From Streptomyces parvus (lineage in GTDB: Bacteria > Actinomycetota > Actinomycetes > Streptomycetales > Streptomycetaceae), in contig NZ_CP135079.1 in NCBI RefSeq assembly GCF_032121415.1, forward strand, positions 2,666,001-2,730,000: a DNA stretch of 64,000 nt. Reading direction: 5' to 3'. Below the pieces are notes generated by a model, which ran no database searches, was not told the origin of the DNA, and worked only from the letters and a program-made list of their open reading frames with translations. The translations under genes were made by a program, and so were the position numbers. Positions 1 to 9,366 of the stretch are shown piece after piece (the stretch's first letter is position 1; every line of letters starts with the position of its first letter).

Positions 1-965
1 CCGCAGTCGGCCGGGTTCAGGGCCTGGCCGGTGAGGTTGCGGTAGCTGTCGAGGACCGGGGTCGTGCCGCGACGGCGGTGGGTGCCCGCGTACCGCTCCA
101 GGCCCTCCAGGTGGGCGAGGGTGCGGCTGGTGGCGTACCGGTTGGCCTGGCCGCTCCAGGTGACGTCGTTGAGACCGGCGTAGCCGCGGACGAAGTGGGT
201 TCCGGCGACCGGGGCGGTCGTGGTGGACGTGGGGTTGATCCAGATGTCGGAGCCGAGCGCCCCGCAGACGGGGTTGGCGAGGGCGGCGGTCGGCAGCGGG
301 TAGGAGTCCAGGGTGCGCAGCCGGTAGGTGCCGGGGTCCGGTTTCCGGGTGGGGGCCAGGGTCATACGGGCGGCTTCCGCCGTGTCCGGGACCTCGTGGA
401 CGCAGGCGGGGCAGAGGGGTTCGGGCAGCAGCGGGAAGGTGGCCGTGGCGAGGGTGACCAGGTCGACCCGGGTGACCTGGGGAAGCGCCCGGTCGGCGGG
501 GGTCGCGGCGGAGCCCTCGGGACCGGGCTCTCCCGGGGCGCCGCGAAGGCCCGCGAAGACCGCGCCGTACGTCGCCCACACGGCGTCCACCGCGTAGTCC
601 GTGAGCACCGGCCAGTCCACGGCCCCCTGCGGCTCGTGCCCCAGTTCCAGGGCCTCCCGCTCCGACCGGCTGCGCAGCCGCTGCCAGCGCATCGCCAGGC
701 ACTGGCCGCAGACGGCGGCGTCGGGTCCGCCGCCCCAGGGGCCGATGAGGACGGCCCGCGAGGTCAGCTGGACGGTGGCGGCGGGCCGGGTGCCGGCGTA
801 CGGGTCCGGGTGGCCGAAGCCGAGGACGTCGGCGGCCCCGAGCGGCACCACGTACGGCGCGGGCGGGCCGCCCTCGCCGGACACGTCCGCGTGGCGTGCC
901 GACAGCGCGGACTGGAGCCGGACGCGCGCCGCGTCCAGCGGGGTCGGGGCGGTGGCCGTCGTCAT
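1..965 (-). CDS. Second YcaO-type cyclodehydratase of the RiPP cluster (partial, 3' end outside window)
   Basis: The first 321 residues are visible; the gene runs off the left edge. YcaO proteins activate peptide amides with ATP to form azolines. The segment has a VCGQCL zinc-like pair (C86, C89), a second CPAC pair, and the HLEGLERYAG motif that contributes an ATP/Mg-binding Glu in YcaO folds. It is clearly paralogous to the YcaO protein at 9367-11361, sharing the C-x2-C-L...RWQ..RS...REALELG block. The ATG overlaps the permease stop (ATGA), so the two are translationally coupled. Because the C-terminus is missing, catalytic competence and the terminal PxPxP motif cannot be judged. It could be a second cyclodehydratase or a partner subunit. 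Confidence 0.85.
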   Translation of the reverse strand, partial: MTTATAPTPLDAARVRLQSALSARHADVSGEGGPPAPYVVPLGAADVLGFGHPDPYAGTRPAATVQLTSRAVLIGPWGGGPDAAVCGQCLAMRWQRLRSRSEREALELGHEPQGAVDWPVLTDYAVDAVWATYGAVFAGLRGAPGEPGPEGSAATPADRALPQVTRVDLVTLATATFPLLPEPLCPACVHEVPDTAEAARMTLAPTRKPDPGTYRLRTLDSYPLPTAALANPVCGALGSDIWINPTSTTTAPVAGTHFVRGYAGLNDVTWSGQANRYATSRTLAHLEGLERYAGTHRRRGTTPVLDSYRNLTGQALNPADC

Positions 966-1717
966 GACTTGTCGCTCCAGCGGAAGGTCTTCAGCGCCAC
1001 CGCGCCGAGGACGAGGGCGAATCCGGCGAGGACGGCGCACGCGACGCCGATGCCGGCCAGGGAGCCGCCACCGGTCAGCGCGCCGGAGACCCCGTCGTTG
1101 AGGTAGCGCAGGGGCAGGATCCTGGAGAGGGTCTGCATCCAGCCGGGCATGGCGTCCAGCGGGAAGAACGAGCCGGACAGGAACGCCATGGGAATCATCA
1201 GGCAGTTGGCGACGGCGGCGACCGCTTCGGGGGTCTTCGTATAGCTGCCGACGATGACGCCGAGCGCGAGGAACGCGGTGATGCCGAGCACCAGCACGGG
1301 CAGGGCGAGCGGCCAGCGGCCGTCCAGCCGCAGCCCGAAGGAGGGCAGCAGGGCCACGGCGACGAAAAGGGCCGCCTGGACGGCCCCGATGCCCAGGGCC
1401 AGGACGTAACGGGAGGCGAGGACGGCGGAGACCGGCGTGGGCGTCATCCGGATCAGCCGGAGGATGTCGTCGCGCCGCCACTGCATGAGGACGAACCCGA
1501 CGCCGAAGACGGCGGCGTTGGCGACGCCCCAGGACAGCACACCGGGCGCGATGTAGTTGATGTAGGGCTTGCCGCTCTCCTCGACCGTCTGGCCGTGGAA
1601 GATCAGCCCGAAGACGACCAGGAAGATCAGCGGGAAGGCGAAGGTGAAGAAGAGGGTGGTGCGGTCGCGGGCGTAGGCCCGGTACCCGGCCTGGCTCAGC
1701 GCGGTGTAGGCGCTCAT
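962..1717 (-). CDS. ABC-2 type transporter permease
   Basis: A 251-residue integral membrane protein with about six hydrophobic segments; the first lies right after the N-terminal RDRTTLFFTF stretch. The layout and the GSFFPLDAMPGW loop before the last helices are typical of ABC-2 (DrrB/YhhJ-like) permeases. It follows the ATPase gene at 1780-2724 and would form the exporter with it. In this cluster it most likely secretes the modified peptide and/or gives self-resistance. ATG at 1717 is used because it opens the membrane domain; the longer upstream frame is a shadow of the ATPase gene. Confidence 0.9.
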   Translation of the reverse strand: MSAYTALSQAGYRAYARDRTTLFFTFAFPLIFLVVFGLIFHGQTVEESGKPYINYIAPGVLSWGVANAAVFGVGFVLMQWRRDDILRLIRMTPTPVSAVLASRYVLALGIGAVQAALFVAVALLPSFGLRLDGRWPLALPVLVLGITAFLALGVIVGSYTKTPEAVAAVANCLMIPMAFLSGSFFPLDAMPGWMQTLSRILPLRYLNDGVSGALTGGGSLAGIGVACAVLAGFALVLGAVALKTFRWSDKS

Positions 1718-1779
1718 GGGGTGTCTCCGTATCGCTGGATCGCTGCGCGTGTGTGGGGCGGGGGGCGGATCGGCCGGGG

Positions 1780-2724
1780 TCACGGCTGGGGGGCGCCGGT
1801 GCCGGTGAGCTCCAGGTACACGTCCTCCAGGCTCGCCGTCCTGGTCTGTACGCCCTGCAGCCCCGTGATCGCGTCGACGGCGGCCAGGACCCGGCCCGCG
1901 GCGAGGGTCTCCAGCACGAGCGAGCCGCCCTCCTCGGTCACCCGGTCCACGTCCGCGATGGCGCCGGCCTGTTCGGGCGTGAGGCGGCCGGCCGGGACCA
2001 GCAGCCGGGTGGTCGGGGTGGCGGCGGCGATCAGCCGGCCCGGGCTGTCCAGCGCGGCGACCCTGCCCGCGACCATGATGGCGACCCGGTCGCAGAGCGC
2101 CTCGGCCTCGTCCAGGTGGTGGGTGGTGTAGACGATGGTGCGGCCCTGGCCCTTGAGTTCGCGCAGGACCTGCCAGAGCGAGCGGCGGGCCTGGGGGTCG
2201 AGGGCGGCGGTCGGCTCGTCCAGGAAGATCAGTTCGGGGTCGTGGACCAGGGCGGAGGCGATGGCGAGCCGCTGCCGCTGGCCGCCGGAGAGGTCGTCGA
2301 CCCGGGTGTCTCCCTGCTCGGTGAGGCCGACGGAGGCGAGCGTGCGCTCGGCGGACGACGCGTCGCACCGGTAGAGCGCGGCCACGGTGGCCAGGTGTTC
2401 GCGGGCGGTCAGCCGGACGAAGAACGCGGAGGCCTGGGTCTGCACGCCGAGCCGGGGCAGCAGCGCCGTGTTGCGCGGCCAGGGGCTCTCCCCCAGGACC
2501 GCCACCGTGCCGGAGTCGGCCCGCCGCTGGCCCTCCATGATCTCGACGAGGGTCGTCTTGCCCGCCCCGTTGGGCCCGAGCAGCCCGAAGAACTCCCCGC
2601 GTTCGACGGACAGCGAGACCCCGTCGACGGCCCGGGTGGCCCCGTACGTCTTGCGGACGTCGGTCAGGGCGACGGCGGGCCCGGCGGACGGAGGTTGCGG
2701 GGGGCGGGGGGCGGTGGACGTCAT
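1780..2724 (-). CDS. ABC transporter ATP-binding protein (DrrA-like)
   Basis: A 314-residue ATPase for the adjacent ABC-2 permease. Visible motifs are Walker A GPNGAGKTT, Q-loop region VQTQASAF, signature LSGGQRQR, Walker B LIFLDEPTAALD and the H-loop histidine in YTTHHLDEAE. The C-terminal extension after the ATPase core, ending in SLEDVYLELTG, is typical of drug- and antibiotic-export ATPases of the DrrA/CcmA type. ATG at 2724 is preferred over the upstream in-frame codon because a GGAGA ribosome site sits just before it. Export of the RiPP is an inference from position. Confidence 0.93.
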   Translation of the reverse strand: MTSTAPRPPQPPSAGPAVALTDVRKTYGATRAVDGVSLSVERGEFFGLLGPNGAGKTTLVEIMEGQRRADSGTVAVLGESPWPRNTALLPRLGVQTQASAFFVRLTAREHLATVAALYRCDASSAERTLASVGLTEQGDTRVDDLSGGQRQRLAIASALVHDPELIFLDEPTAALDPQARRSLWQVLRELKGQGRTIVYTTHHLDEAEALCDRVAIMVAGRVAALDSPGRLIAAATPTTRLLVPAGRLTPEQAGAIADVDRVTEEGGSLVLETLAAGRVLAAVDAITGLQGVQTRTASLEDVYLELTGTGAPQP

Positions 2725-2767
2725 GGGACTCTCCTCGATGGGGAACAGCGGGCCCGGGGCGGGCACT

Positions 2768-3922
2768 TCAGGCGGTCAGCAGGTGGTGGACGCCCGCGAC
2801 GGCCGCCGCGACGGCGGCGGCCAGGACGAGGACCGTGGCCGCCGCGTAGAGGGGGTAGGCGATACGGGCCCGGCGCGGGTAGGCGGCCGCCTCCGGGGAG
2901 CGGCGCAGGGCGAGCCGCAGGTAGCCGCCCGCGGCGGCGGCGAGGCCGGTGGCCCCGGCGAGCTGGCAGGCGATCTTGTAGCCGTCCAGCGGCGGCAGCG
3001 GCACGAGCATCGTGAACGCCTGGACGCTGCCGAGGAGCAGGAGGGCGGCGAACGCCTCGCGTGTCGCGTCGTCGAGCGGGGCGAACAGCCACAGCGCGCA
3101 GAACGGGAGCAGGAAGACCAGGTTCATCACCGCGCCGGCGGCGGCCGTGGCGATGCGGTGCCGTCGGGTGCCGAGGTAGAGGTAGTCGTCGACCGTGCAG
3201 TACATGATGACGGCGGGCAGCCGCCACCGCAGCCCGATCTCGGCGACCCGCCCGCCGTAGTGCCGGGCCACCACGCCGTGCGCCAGCTCATGGAGGGCGG
3301 TGCTCACCCAGAGCAGGATCGCCGTGCCGGTCAGCAGGACAGGGTTGGCCATCAGCCCCCGCACCGCCAGCAGCAGTTCACCGGACCGGGCGACGACCAC
3401 CGCCTCCATGGCGAGGACCAGCGCGAGCAGCGGCACCAGGGCCGCGGGCGCGAGCAGGAAGCCGAAGGCCCGGTGGAGGCGGGCGGTGGCGGCGTCGGCG
3501 TCGGCCACCAGGGGGAGGGAGCCGCGCAGGAGGGTGCGCCTCTCCGGCGCGGAGGCGGGCCGGGCAGGGGCCCGGGAACCGGGGGCCCGGGGGGCGGTGT
3601 CCTGGGGGGCGGGCTTCGGCCGGGGGGCGCCGGCCAGCAGCCCCTTCGCGCCCAGCAGGGCCAGGAGCCGCTGCCAGTGGGCGTCCCCCAGGCGCCGCCC
3701 GTACTCCCCCGCGTACGCCTCGCCGATCTCCGCGAGGCTGTGCTCCCCGTCCATGCGGGCGATGAGGAAGTGCTCCTTGGCCCCGACCTTGAAGGAGTTC
3801 CCGGTCTCGGCGTCCTTGATCAGGTGGACGGTCGCGGCCCCGTCCAGCAGCGGATCGCTGAGCAGCACGCGGGGCCGCAGCGCGGGGCGGTGGGCGGCGA
3901 ACGCCCCGGGGAGCGCGCTCAC
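2768..3922 (-). CDS. Membrane M50-type zinc metalloprotease with PqqD-like N-terminal domain
   Basis: A 384-residue protein. Residues about 30-95 resemble a small winged-helix PqqD-like domain, the fold used by RiPP recognition elements. An Ala/Pro-rich linker (100-130) follows, then several transmembrane segments carrying HELAH (211-215) and LDG (312-314), the two zinc-ligand motifs of M50 site-2-type intramembrane proteases. GTG at 3922 overlaps the LanB-C stop (GTGA). Homologous proteins are annotated as putative peptide zinc metalloproteases in RiPP clusters. Roles in leader removal, membrane trimming or immunity are all possible; the sequence does not decide between them. Confidence 0.85.
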   Translation of the reverse strand: MSALPGAFAAHRPALRPRVLLSDPLLDGAATVHLIKDAETGNSFKVGAKEHFLIARMDGEHSLAEIGEAYAGEYGRRLGDAHWQRLLALLGAKGLLAGAPRPKPAPQDTAPRAPGSRAPARPASAPERRTLLRGSLPLVADADAATARLHRAFGFLLAPAALVPLLALVLAMEAVVVARSGELLLAVRGLMANPVLLTGTAILLWVSTALHELAHGVVARHYGGRVAEIGLRWRLPAVIMYCTVDDYLYLGTRRHRIATAAAGAVMNLVFLLPFCALWLFAPLDDATREAFAALLLLGSVQAFTMLVPLPPLDGYKIACQLAGATGLAAAAGGYLRLALRRSPEAAAYPRRARIAYPLYAAATVLVLAAAVAAAVAGVHHLLTA

Positions 3923-4971
3923 GCGGTCTCCTTGAGGACCCGGCCCAGGACGTGGCTGAGGTAGGCCTCGTCGCGGATGGTGACGTGCAGGCGGTTGTTC
4001 GTCATGTGCATGTACGGGGAGAGCAGCAGGGGCAGCGCCACCGCGGGGTCGGTGACCCGTTCGTCCCGCTCACCGTCCCAGGACCGGAACACCAGGTCGC
4101 CGTCGACGGCCAGCTTCCTGGCCCGGTCCCGCAGCTCGGCGCAGTGCTCGGCCCAGCCCGCCAGGGATCCGGGCAGCGAGCGGGCGCTCCCGGGCGCGGC
4201 CGTGGCGGCCCGGACCCGCGCGAACCTGTCCCGCAGCCCGTCCGCCGTCCGGGCGTAGTTGGTGTCGTACTCCTCGGTGCCGATGAAGCCGGTGCCGGGG
4301 AACGCCCGGTGCCAGAACGTGTAGTAGTCGTCCAGGTATCCGGCCAGCTCAGACCGGGCCGGCAGGAAGGTCGAGGACATGACCATCATCAACTGGGCAG
4401 CCGTGCCCAGCAGTACGGTGCGCAGATGGAGGTTCTTGGTGGCGAGGGCGTCGATCACCAGGTCGCTGGAGTGCCGGAAGTGCCACTCGGCCAGCTCGAT
4501 CCCGGCGGGCCCGCCGTACTTCCCGAACTCCGGCTCGTACGGCTCCCGGTGGCGGGAGTTGTTGGGGCGCAGGTTCATCCGGCCCTGCTCGTCCGTGTAG
4601 TGGCCGCGCTCGCTGCCGGGGAACTCGATCTCGAAGAGGGTGTTGTAGAAGTCGTTGAGGAACCCGGAGTCGACCTCGTACAGCGCGGGCCGCTCGGCAA
4701 GGAACGCGTCCACGGCCCGCTCGGTGCGGCGGGCGACTTCCGGCTCGGCCGCGGCCGAGGACGGCCTCAGACGCAGCCGCACGTGGGGACCCTCCAGCCA
4801 GTAGTTGATGAAGAAGTACCCGGCGAGCAGGCCGTCCGCCTCCAGCTCCGCCACCAGCGGGCGGACGCAGCTCAGGAGGAAGGGGCGGGGGTTGGCGGCG
4901 TAGAACACGTGGGTGGCCTGCCAGGAGCCTGCGGTGGTCGCGGCCTGCGCCACGGGGGGCGGGGGTGTCAT
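3919..4971 (-). CDS. LanB C-terminal-type (thiopeptide-type) glutamate elimination protein
   Basis: A 350-residue stand-alone protein of the SpaB_C / thiopeptide-type bacteriocin family. Such proteins either eliminate glutamate from glutamylated Ser/Thr, giving dehydroalanine or dehydrobutyrine, or in thiopeptides catalyse the [4+2] macrocyclisation. Visible family features are GPHVRLRLRP near residue 65, KYGGPAGIELAE in the middle, and the C-terminal HMTNNRLHV block. ATG at 4971 overlaps the stop of the glutamylation gene (ATGA), as expected for partners. Only one such protein is in the window, which favours elimination, hence a goadsporin-like linear product, unless a second copy lies to the left. 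Confidence 0.88.
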   Translation of the reverse strand: MTPPPPVAQAATTAGSWQATHVFYAANPRPFLLSCVRPLVAELEADGLLAGYFFINYWLEGPHVRLRLRPSSAAAEPEVARRTERAVDAFLAERPALYEVDSGFLNDFYNTLFEIEFPGSERGHYTDEQGRMNLRPNNSRHREPYEPEFGKYGGPAGIELAEWHFRHSSDLVIDALATKNLHLRTVLLGTAAQLMMVMSSTFLPARSELAGYLDDYYTFWHRAFPGTGFIGTEEYDTNYARTADGLRDRFARVRAATAAPGSARSLPGSLAGWAEHCAELRDRARKLAVDGDLVFRSWDGERDERVTDPAVALPLLLSPYMHMTNNRLHVTIRDEAYLSHVLGRVLKETA

Positions 4972-7709
4972 GAGGTGGTCCTCCTGGGGACGGGTACGGC
5001 CGTCTCCACGGCCAGTTCGGCGACATGGCGGCCGGGACCCGAGACGGTGGGCAGCGCGTCCTCGTCCGGCAGCATCTCCCGGAACACCACGCGCGCGTCG
5101 GGGGACTTGACCAGCGCCTCGAAGGCGGAGAGGGACAGCGGACTGTCGAAGTCGAGGTACTGCGGTTTGGCCCCGGTCGCGCCCCGGGCCCCGGTGTCCG
5201 ACACGGTCGCGAAGACCCGGTCGGGCAGCCCGTGGGTACGCCGGAAGGCGTGCCAGTCCAGGAACCAGCCGTCCTCCGGTGTGCCCGGCCGGTGCAGCGG
5301 CAGGGCGGTGGCCGGGGCGCTCCAGCTGCGCCGGCCGAGGACGAGCGAGCCGTACCGTACCCGGGGCCGGCCGGTGACCCCGCCGCGCGGCTCGCCCTCG
5401 GGGACGCCCGCCCACACGTTGAGCGGGGCCATCGAGGTCGGGGAGAGGAGGAGCAGGGTGCGGGGCAGTTCGGGCAGGGCGAGGGGGACGAGGTAGCCGA
5501 GGTAGACGGGGATCACTTCGCGGTCCAGCCGGACCGAGCGCAGGGCGAGCCGGTCGGCCTCCGGGTCGTGGATGAGATAGAGGTCGTCCAGGGCGATCCT
5601 GAACTCCTCGTCCAGCGTGCCGCGTTCGCCGGGGCAGACGATCTCGTACGGGGTCAGCCTGCCGTGCAGGTTGAGGTTGCTGGTGACCGGGCCGCCGGTG
5701 ACCTCGGCGAGGACCGCCCCTTCGGGCACGAGGGCGTCGGTGTGCGCGAGGAGCCGTTCGCCGAGGCCGTCGAAGAGCTGGGTGAACCGGCTGAAGGGGA
5801 ACGACACACCGCCGTAGGACCGGTTGAGGACGACGAGCGGGTCGCCCGGGCGGTCGGCGATCTGGACGTGGTGGCTCATCGGGGCGAAGTCGGACGGGGG
5901 GAGGTCCAGTTCACCGGCGACCGCGTCCAGGAAAGCGTCATCGAGCCACACCTCGGCCGCGCCCGGCTCCGCCGCCTCCCACAGCGCGGCCATCCGCGCG
6001 GTGAAGGTGCGGCGCGCGGCGTCGAGGGCGCGCAGCCGGGGCAGGCCGAGCCAGTTGACCTCCGGGACGTAGGTGCCGTCGGCGTCGTACGGGGTGCGGG
6101 AGGCGGTGAACGTCATGTACTGGTCGAAGAAGTCCTCGTGGAAGTCGTGGACCAGTTTCAGCAGGTCGTCGCAGCGGCCCCCGCGTCCGTAGCGCGCCAG
6201 GAAGAAGCCCTGGAAGGTGATCCGCTGCGGGAGGGTGAGGTCGAAGGCGGGCAGCACCCGCTCCACGGCCGCCAGCGGCCCGGCGGCCAGCCCCTGCCAG
6301 GCGTCGGCGTCCAGGGTGACGCCCGGGCCGTCCGGCGTGGCCACCGGACCCTCGGGGGCGACGCCCGGACCCGCCGCCGCGTCCTCGTACAGCAGCGTCT
6401 GCGGGACCTTCGCGCGCGCGACCCCCAGCTCCTCCTCCTGCACCGCCCGCAGCCCGGCCCGCACCGCTTCCAGCAGGGCGCGCCGCTCGTCCGGGGGCGC
6501 GTCGGCGAAGCGGGCGGCGTGGGCGGCGGGTTCCTCCAGCCGGTCCGCGAGCCGGGCGGCCCAGGGGCGGTCCAGTCCGCGCAGCGCGTCCTGGAAGGCA
6601 CGCAGCGGGTCGGTGTCGTGGACCTCGGTCCGCAGGCACGGCACCTGGACCATGCCGACGTCCAGGAGCGCCCCGAGGTACTGCTCACACTCCTCCCGCG
6701 CCGCTCCCCGGTCCTGCTCCAGCCAGGCCGCCAGCTCGCCGTAGCGGATCGTGCCGCGTTCCTCGAACAGGCCGAGCAGCCGTTCCAGGGTGCCGCTGCG
6801 GCGCAGGAAGAAGAGCCGGTCCTTCACGGCGTCGAAGGTGACGGCGGTGTCGTCGTCCCCCGCCGTGACCCAGCGCCGGACGTAGCGGACCCGGTCGTCG
6901 TCGCGGCCCCAGCCGGAGGCGAGGGCAAGCGGCAGATCAGCCCGGCGGACCGGGTCGGCGATCACCGCGTCGGCCAGCCGGCCGAGCGCCACGACGTTGA
7001 GCCGTACCTGCGTCCGCCATTCCTCCCCCACCCGCACGCGCAAGCCCTCCGCGCCGGCGAGGACGCCGGGGGCGACGCCGGTGAAGGTGGAGAAGGGGCT
7101 GGTCTTGCACGCGGTCCGGTACACGTAGGAGAGCAGCGAGCGTTCGATCTTGCGCTGCTTGCGATCCGGTCGCGCCCCGGGGCGGGACGCCTTCTCCCGG
7201 TAGGCGTCGAGCTGGGCGTCCAGGGTCGGGGAGGCGAGCAACAGCCCTTTGCGCAGGCGTCCATGGCCCGCGATGCGGGCCAGCTCGGTGCGGGTGCGGT
7301 CCGTCTCGTCCGCCAGCAGAGCGGCCCCCGCCTCCCGCTTGTCGGCGAGGGCGCGCCGGCCGGTCAGCCAGTCGGCGACGGCCCGGGCGGCGGCGGGGTC
7401 GAGGGCGCGGACCCGGGCCAGGGCGTCCTCGGCGGCGAGGGGGGCCGGCAGCCGGTTGTTGAAGACGTCACGGCGCAGCTTCAGCAGGGCACGGCGCAGC
7501 GGTTCGTCGTCGCTGCCGCCGATCAGCCCGTGCAGCTGGTCCGCGGCCTTCCCGGCGAGCAGCGCCAGCTGTTCGGTGGTGTCGAGGACGTCGTCGGCCC
7601 AGCGGCGGCTGCCGGGGCAGCGCAGGGCCCGGACCTCGTCGACCGGGAGCCCGGCGACACGCAGCATGAACGCGGGCGGGACGGCCGGGGAGTTCGCGGT
7701 GTCGGTCAT
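4968..7709 (-). CDS. LanB N-terminal-type dehydratase (tRNA-dependent glutamylation protein)
   Basis: A 913-residue lantibiotic-dehydratase N-terminal protein. The family transfers glutamate from glutamyl-tRNA to Ser/Thr of a precursor peptide. Recognisable blocks are the KTSPFSTFTG stretch (residues about 195-205), PEVNWLGLPRL, the LNRSYGGVSFPFSRF region, and VTSNLNLHGRLTPYEI towards the C-terminus. The elimination domain of full-length LanB is absent and is supplied by the overlapping downstream gene, giving the split arrangement known from goadsporin and thiopeptide clusters. It starts 14 bases after the dehydrogenase stop. The activity assigned is family knowledge. Confidence 0.92.
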   Translation of the reverse strand: MTDTANSPAVPPAFMLRVAGLPVDEVRALRCPGSRRWADDVLDTTEQLALLAGKAADQLHGLIGGSDDEPLRRALLKLRRDVFNNRLPAPLAAEDALARVRALDPAAARAVADWLTGRRALADKREAGAALLADETDRTRTELARIAGHGRLRKGLLLASPTLDAQLDAYREKASRPGARPDRKQRKIERSLLSYVYRTACKTSPFSTFTGVAPGVLAGAEGLRVRVGEEWRTQVRLNVVALGRLADAVIADPVRRADLPLALASGWGRDDDRVRYVRRWVTAGDDDTAVTFDAVKDRLFFLRRSGTLERLLGLFEERGTIRYGELAAWLEQDRGAAREECEQYLGALLDVGMVQVPCLRTEVHDTDPLRAFQDALRGLDRPWAARLADRLEEPAAHAARFADAPPDERRALLEAVRAGLRAVQEEELGVARAKVPQTLLYEDAAAGPGVAPEGPVATPDGPGVTLDADAWQGLAAGPLAAVERVLPAFDLTLPQRITFQGFFLARYGRGGRCDDLLKLVHDFHEDFFDQYMTFTASRTPYDADGTYVPEVNWLGLPRLRALDAARRTFTARMAALWEAAEPGAAEVWLDDAFLDAVAGELDLPPSDFAPMSHHVQIADRPGDPLVVLNRSYGGVSFPFSRFTQLFDGLGERLLAHTDALVPEGAVLAEVTGGPVTSNLNLHGRLTPYEIVCPGERGTLDEEFRIALDDLYLIHDPEADRLALRSVRLDREVIPVYLGYLVPLALPELPRTLLLLSPTSMAPLNVWAGVPEGEPRGGVTGRPRVRYGSLVLGRRSWSAPATALPLHRPGTPEDGWFLDWHAFRRTHGLPDRVFATVSDTGARGATGAKPQYLDFDSPLSLSAFEALVKSPDARVVFREMLPDEDALPTVSGPGRHVAELAVETAVPVPRRTTS

Positions 7710-7723
7710 CGTCGTGTCCCCGC

Positions 7724-9310
7724 TCAGGCGATCTCGTAGCGGAAGTCGGCGGGGGCGGGGCGCTCGTTGCCGATCATCATGATCAGCAGGGGCGCCTCGC
7801 CCGTCCCTTCGAGACCCAGCTCCTCGATGTAGGAGATGTTGTCGAAGCCGAGGGCCACCCCGCAGCCGAGCTCCACCGCCGCCGCGGCGGTGTAGACGGA
7901 CTGGGCGACGGCCCCGATGGTGGCGTTGACCAGCCGGTATCCCCGGTCGCCGACGGCGTCGAGGACGGCGGTGGTGCGGACGGTCGGCACGAGAACGGCC
8001 CCGGCCTGCTCCAGGTTGTAGTTGGCGAGGAAGTAGTTCCGCTGAAGGAACTCCCCCGGCCGCCCCTCCTTCACCCGCCGCAGGTTCCGCCGCCCGGGGT
8101 CGTAGACGTACGACCCGGGCTCGACGCCCTCGACGTGGCTCACGAACGCGTACACCTGCGCCAGCCGGACGTCACCGGTGTCGCCGCCGAGCCGCGATCC
8201 GGCCGAGGCGGCGGCCAGGCAGGCGGCCAACTGGTCGGCGGTGACCGGCTTCTGGGCGTCGAACCGGCCGAAGCTGCTGCGGCGGGTGCGCAGTGCGGTG
8301 CGCACATCGGCGTCCAGGGGCCGGGCGGGCGGCAGCGCGACCTCCGCGAGCCCCGGGTCGACGGGGTGTGCGGCGGCGGGCCCGAGGGCGTCCGGCGCGG
8401 GGCGGGCGGTGGCGTCGGCGGAGGTGGCCGCCTGCATGCGGAGCAGTGCGTCGAAGGTGAGGACGGTACGGGAGCGCTCGACGTCCGCCCGCCGGACGGA
8501 GACATTCGCGGTGGAGCCCTGCCGGCCCGAACATCCCCGCGCACCTGTCCACTTGAGCGGTACGACAGCGAAGATTCCCTCCTGCGCCGGGTCCACGCCG
8601 AGCAGGGCGGCAAGACGTTCCTCGTCGAACCAGAGGGCCGGTTCGACGGCCAGCCCCCGGGCGGCCGCCCACATCCGCCAGGTCTGGACGCAGGCTCCGA
8701 GGTCCATGGAGACGGCGTGGAAGGAGAAGCTGTTGTACTTGAAGGAGTTCTGCCAGTACTTGACGCCGAGTACCAGGTACTGATCGGTCCCCGCCCCCGG
8801 CGCACCGTCGCCCAGCGCCTCGCGCACCTGCCCCGAGACATCGCCCGTGAGCAGCCGTTGCATGGTGTGGTGCCGGGTGGAGTAGTAGTGCACCCCCGGC
8901 GGTACGGGGGCGCTCGGCCCGGACACCCAGTGGATGCTGACCGGGTAGAGGCCGCCGCCGGAGGCGGAGCCTCGCGACCAGTTGGCCAGCGGGTAGAAGG
9001 GCAGCGCGTTCAGGTCCGTGTTGGCCTGGACGCCGAGGCGGCGGCCGGTCAGACCGTACGAGTCGCGGAGCATGCCGGAGAGCGATTCGAGGTCGAACTC
9101 CCCCTGCGCCGGAGCAGCTTCGGGGAACAGGCCCCGATCGAGCGTCGCCCCGCCCGGATAGGAGGCGCCGGGCAGCGGGAAGCCGTCCGCGCCCGGGTGG
9201 TACTTCGCCTTGCGCGGGCCGTCCTGCCAGTTCGGTACGTAGTCGGCGGGGTCCATCGGGACCCGGCCGCGGTGCATGATCGCGGCGGCGTATTCATGGG
9301 CGTATCCCAT
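7724..9310 (-). CDS. SagB/ThcOx-type FMN azoline dehydrogenase (two nitroreductase-like halves)
   Basis: A 528-residue protein of the SagB/ThcOx family, which oxidises azolines to azoles with FMN. Two nitroreductase-like units are visible: an N-terminal one around WSRGSASGGGLYPV and a C-terminal one starting at RTRRSSFGRFD, with the flavin-contact region LANYNLEQAGAV and a C-terminal GVALGFDN segment. ATG at 9310 is preferred over the in-frame ATG at 9358 because AGGAG sits seven bases before it. It lies between the YcaO and LanB genes, as expected for a combined azole/dehydroamino-acid pathway. Confidence 0.9.
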   Translation of the reverse strand: MGYAHEYAAAIMHRGRVPMDPADYVPNWQDGPRKAKYHPGADGFPLPGASYPGGATLDRGLFPEAAPAQGEFDLESLSGMLRDSYGLTGRRLGVQANTDLNALPFYPLANWSRGSASGGGLYPVSIHWVSGPSAPVPPGVHYYSTRHHTMQRLLTGDVSGQVREALGDGAPGAGTDQYLVLGVKYWQNSFKYNSFSFHAVSMDLGACVQTWRMWAAARGLAVEPALWFDEERLAALLGVDPAQEGIFAVVPLKWTGARGCSGRQGSTANVSVRRADVERSRTVLTFDALLRMQAATSADATARPAPDALGPAAAHPVDPGLAEVALPPARPLDADVRTALRTRRSSFGRFDAQKPVTADQLAACLAAASAGSRLGGDTGDVRLAQVYAFVSHVEGVEPGSYVYDPGRRNLRRVKEGRPGEFLQRNYFLANYNLEQAGAVLVPTVRTTAVLDAVGDRGYRLVNATIGAVAQSVYTAAAAVELGCGVALGFDNISYIEELGLEGTGEAPLLIMMIGNERPAPADFRYEIA

Positions 9311-9366
9311 GGCGGGCTCCTTGGTCACGGCAGGAGGGGGAAGGGGAGAGACGGTCATGGGGCCGG

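Noticed and set aside
78..1106. Long plus-strand frames opposite the RiPP genes
   Set aside because: They are mirror frames of high-GC coding sequence: no ribosome sites, Arg/Gly/Ala-rich products without domains, and they are opposed by genes with clear motifs.
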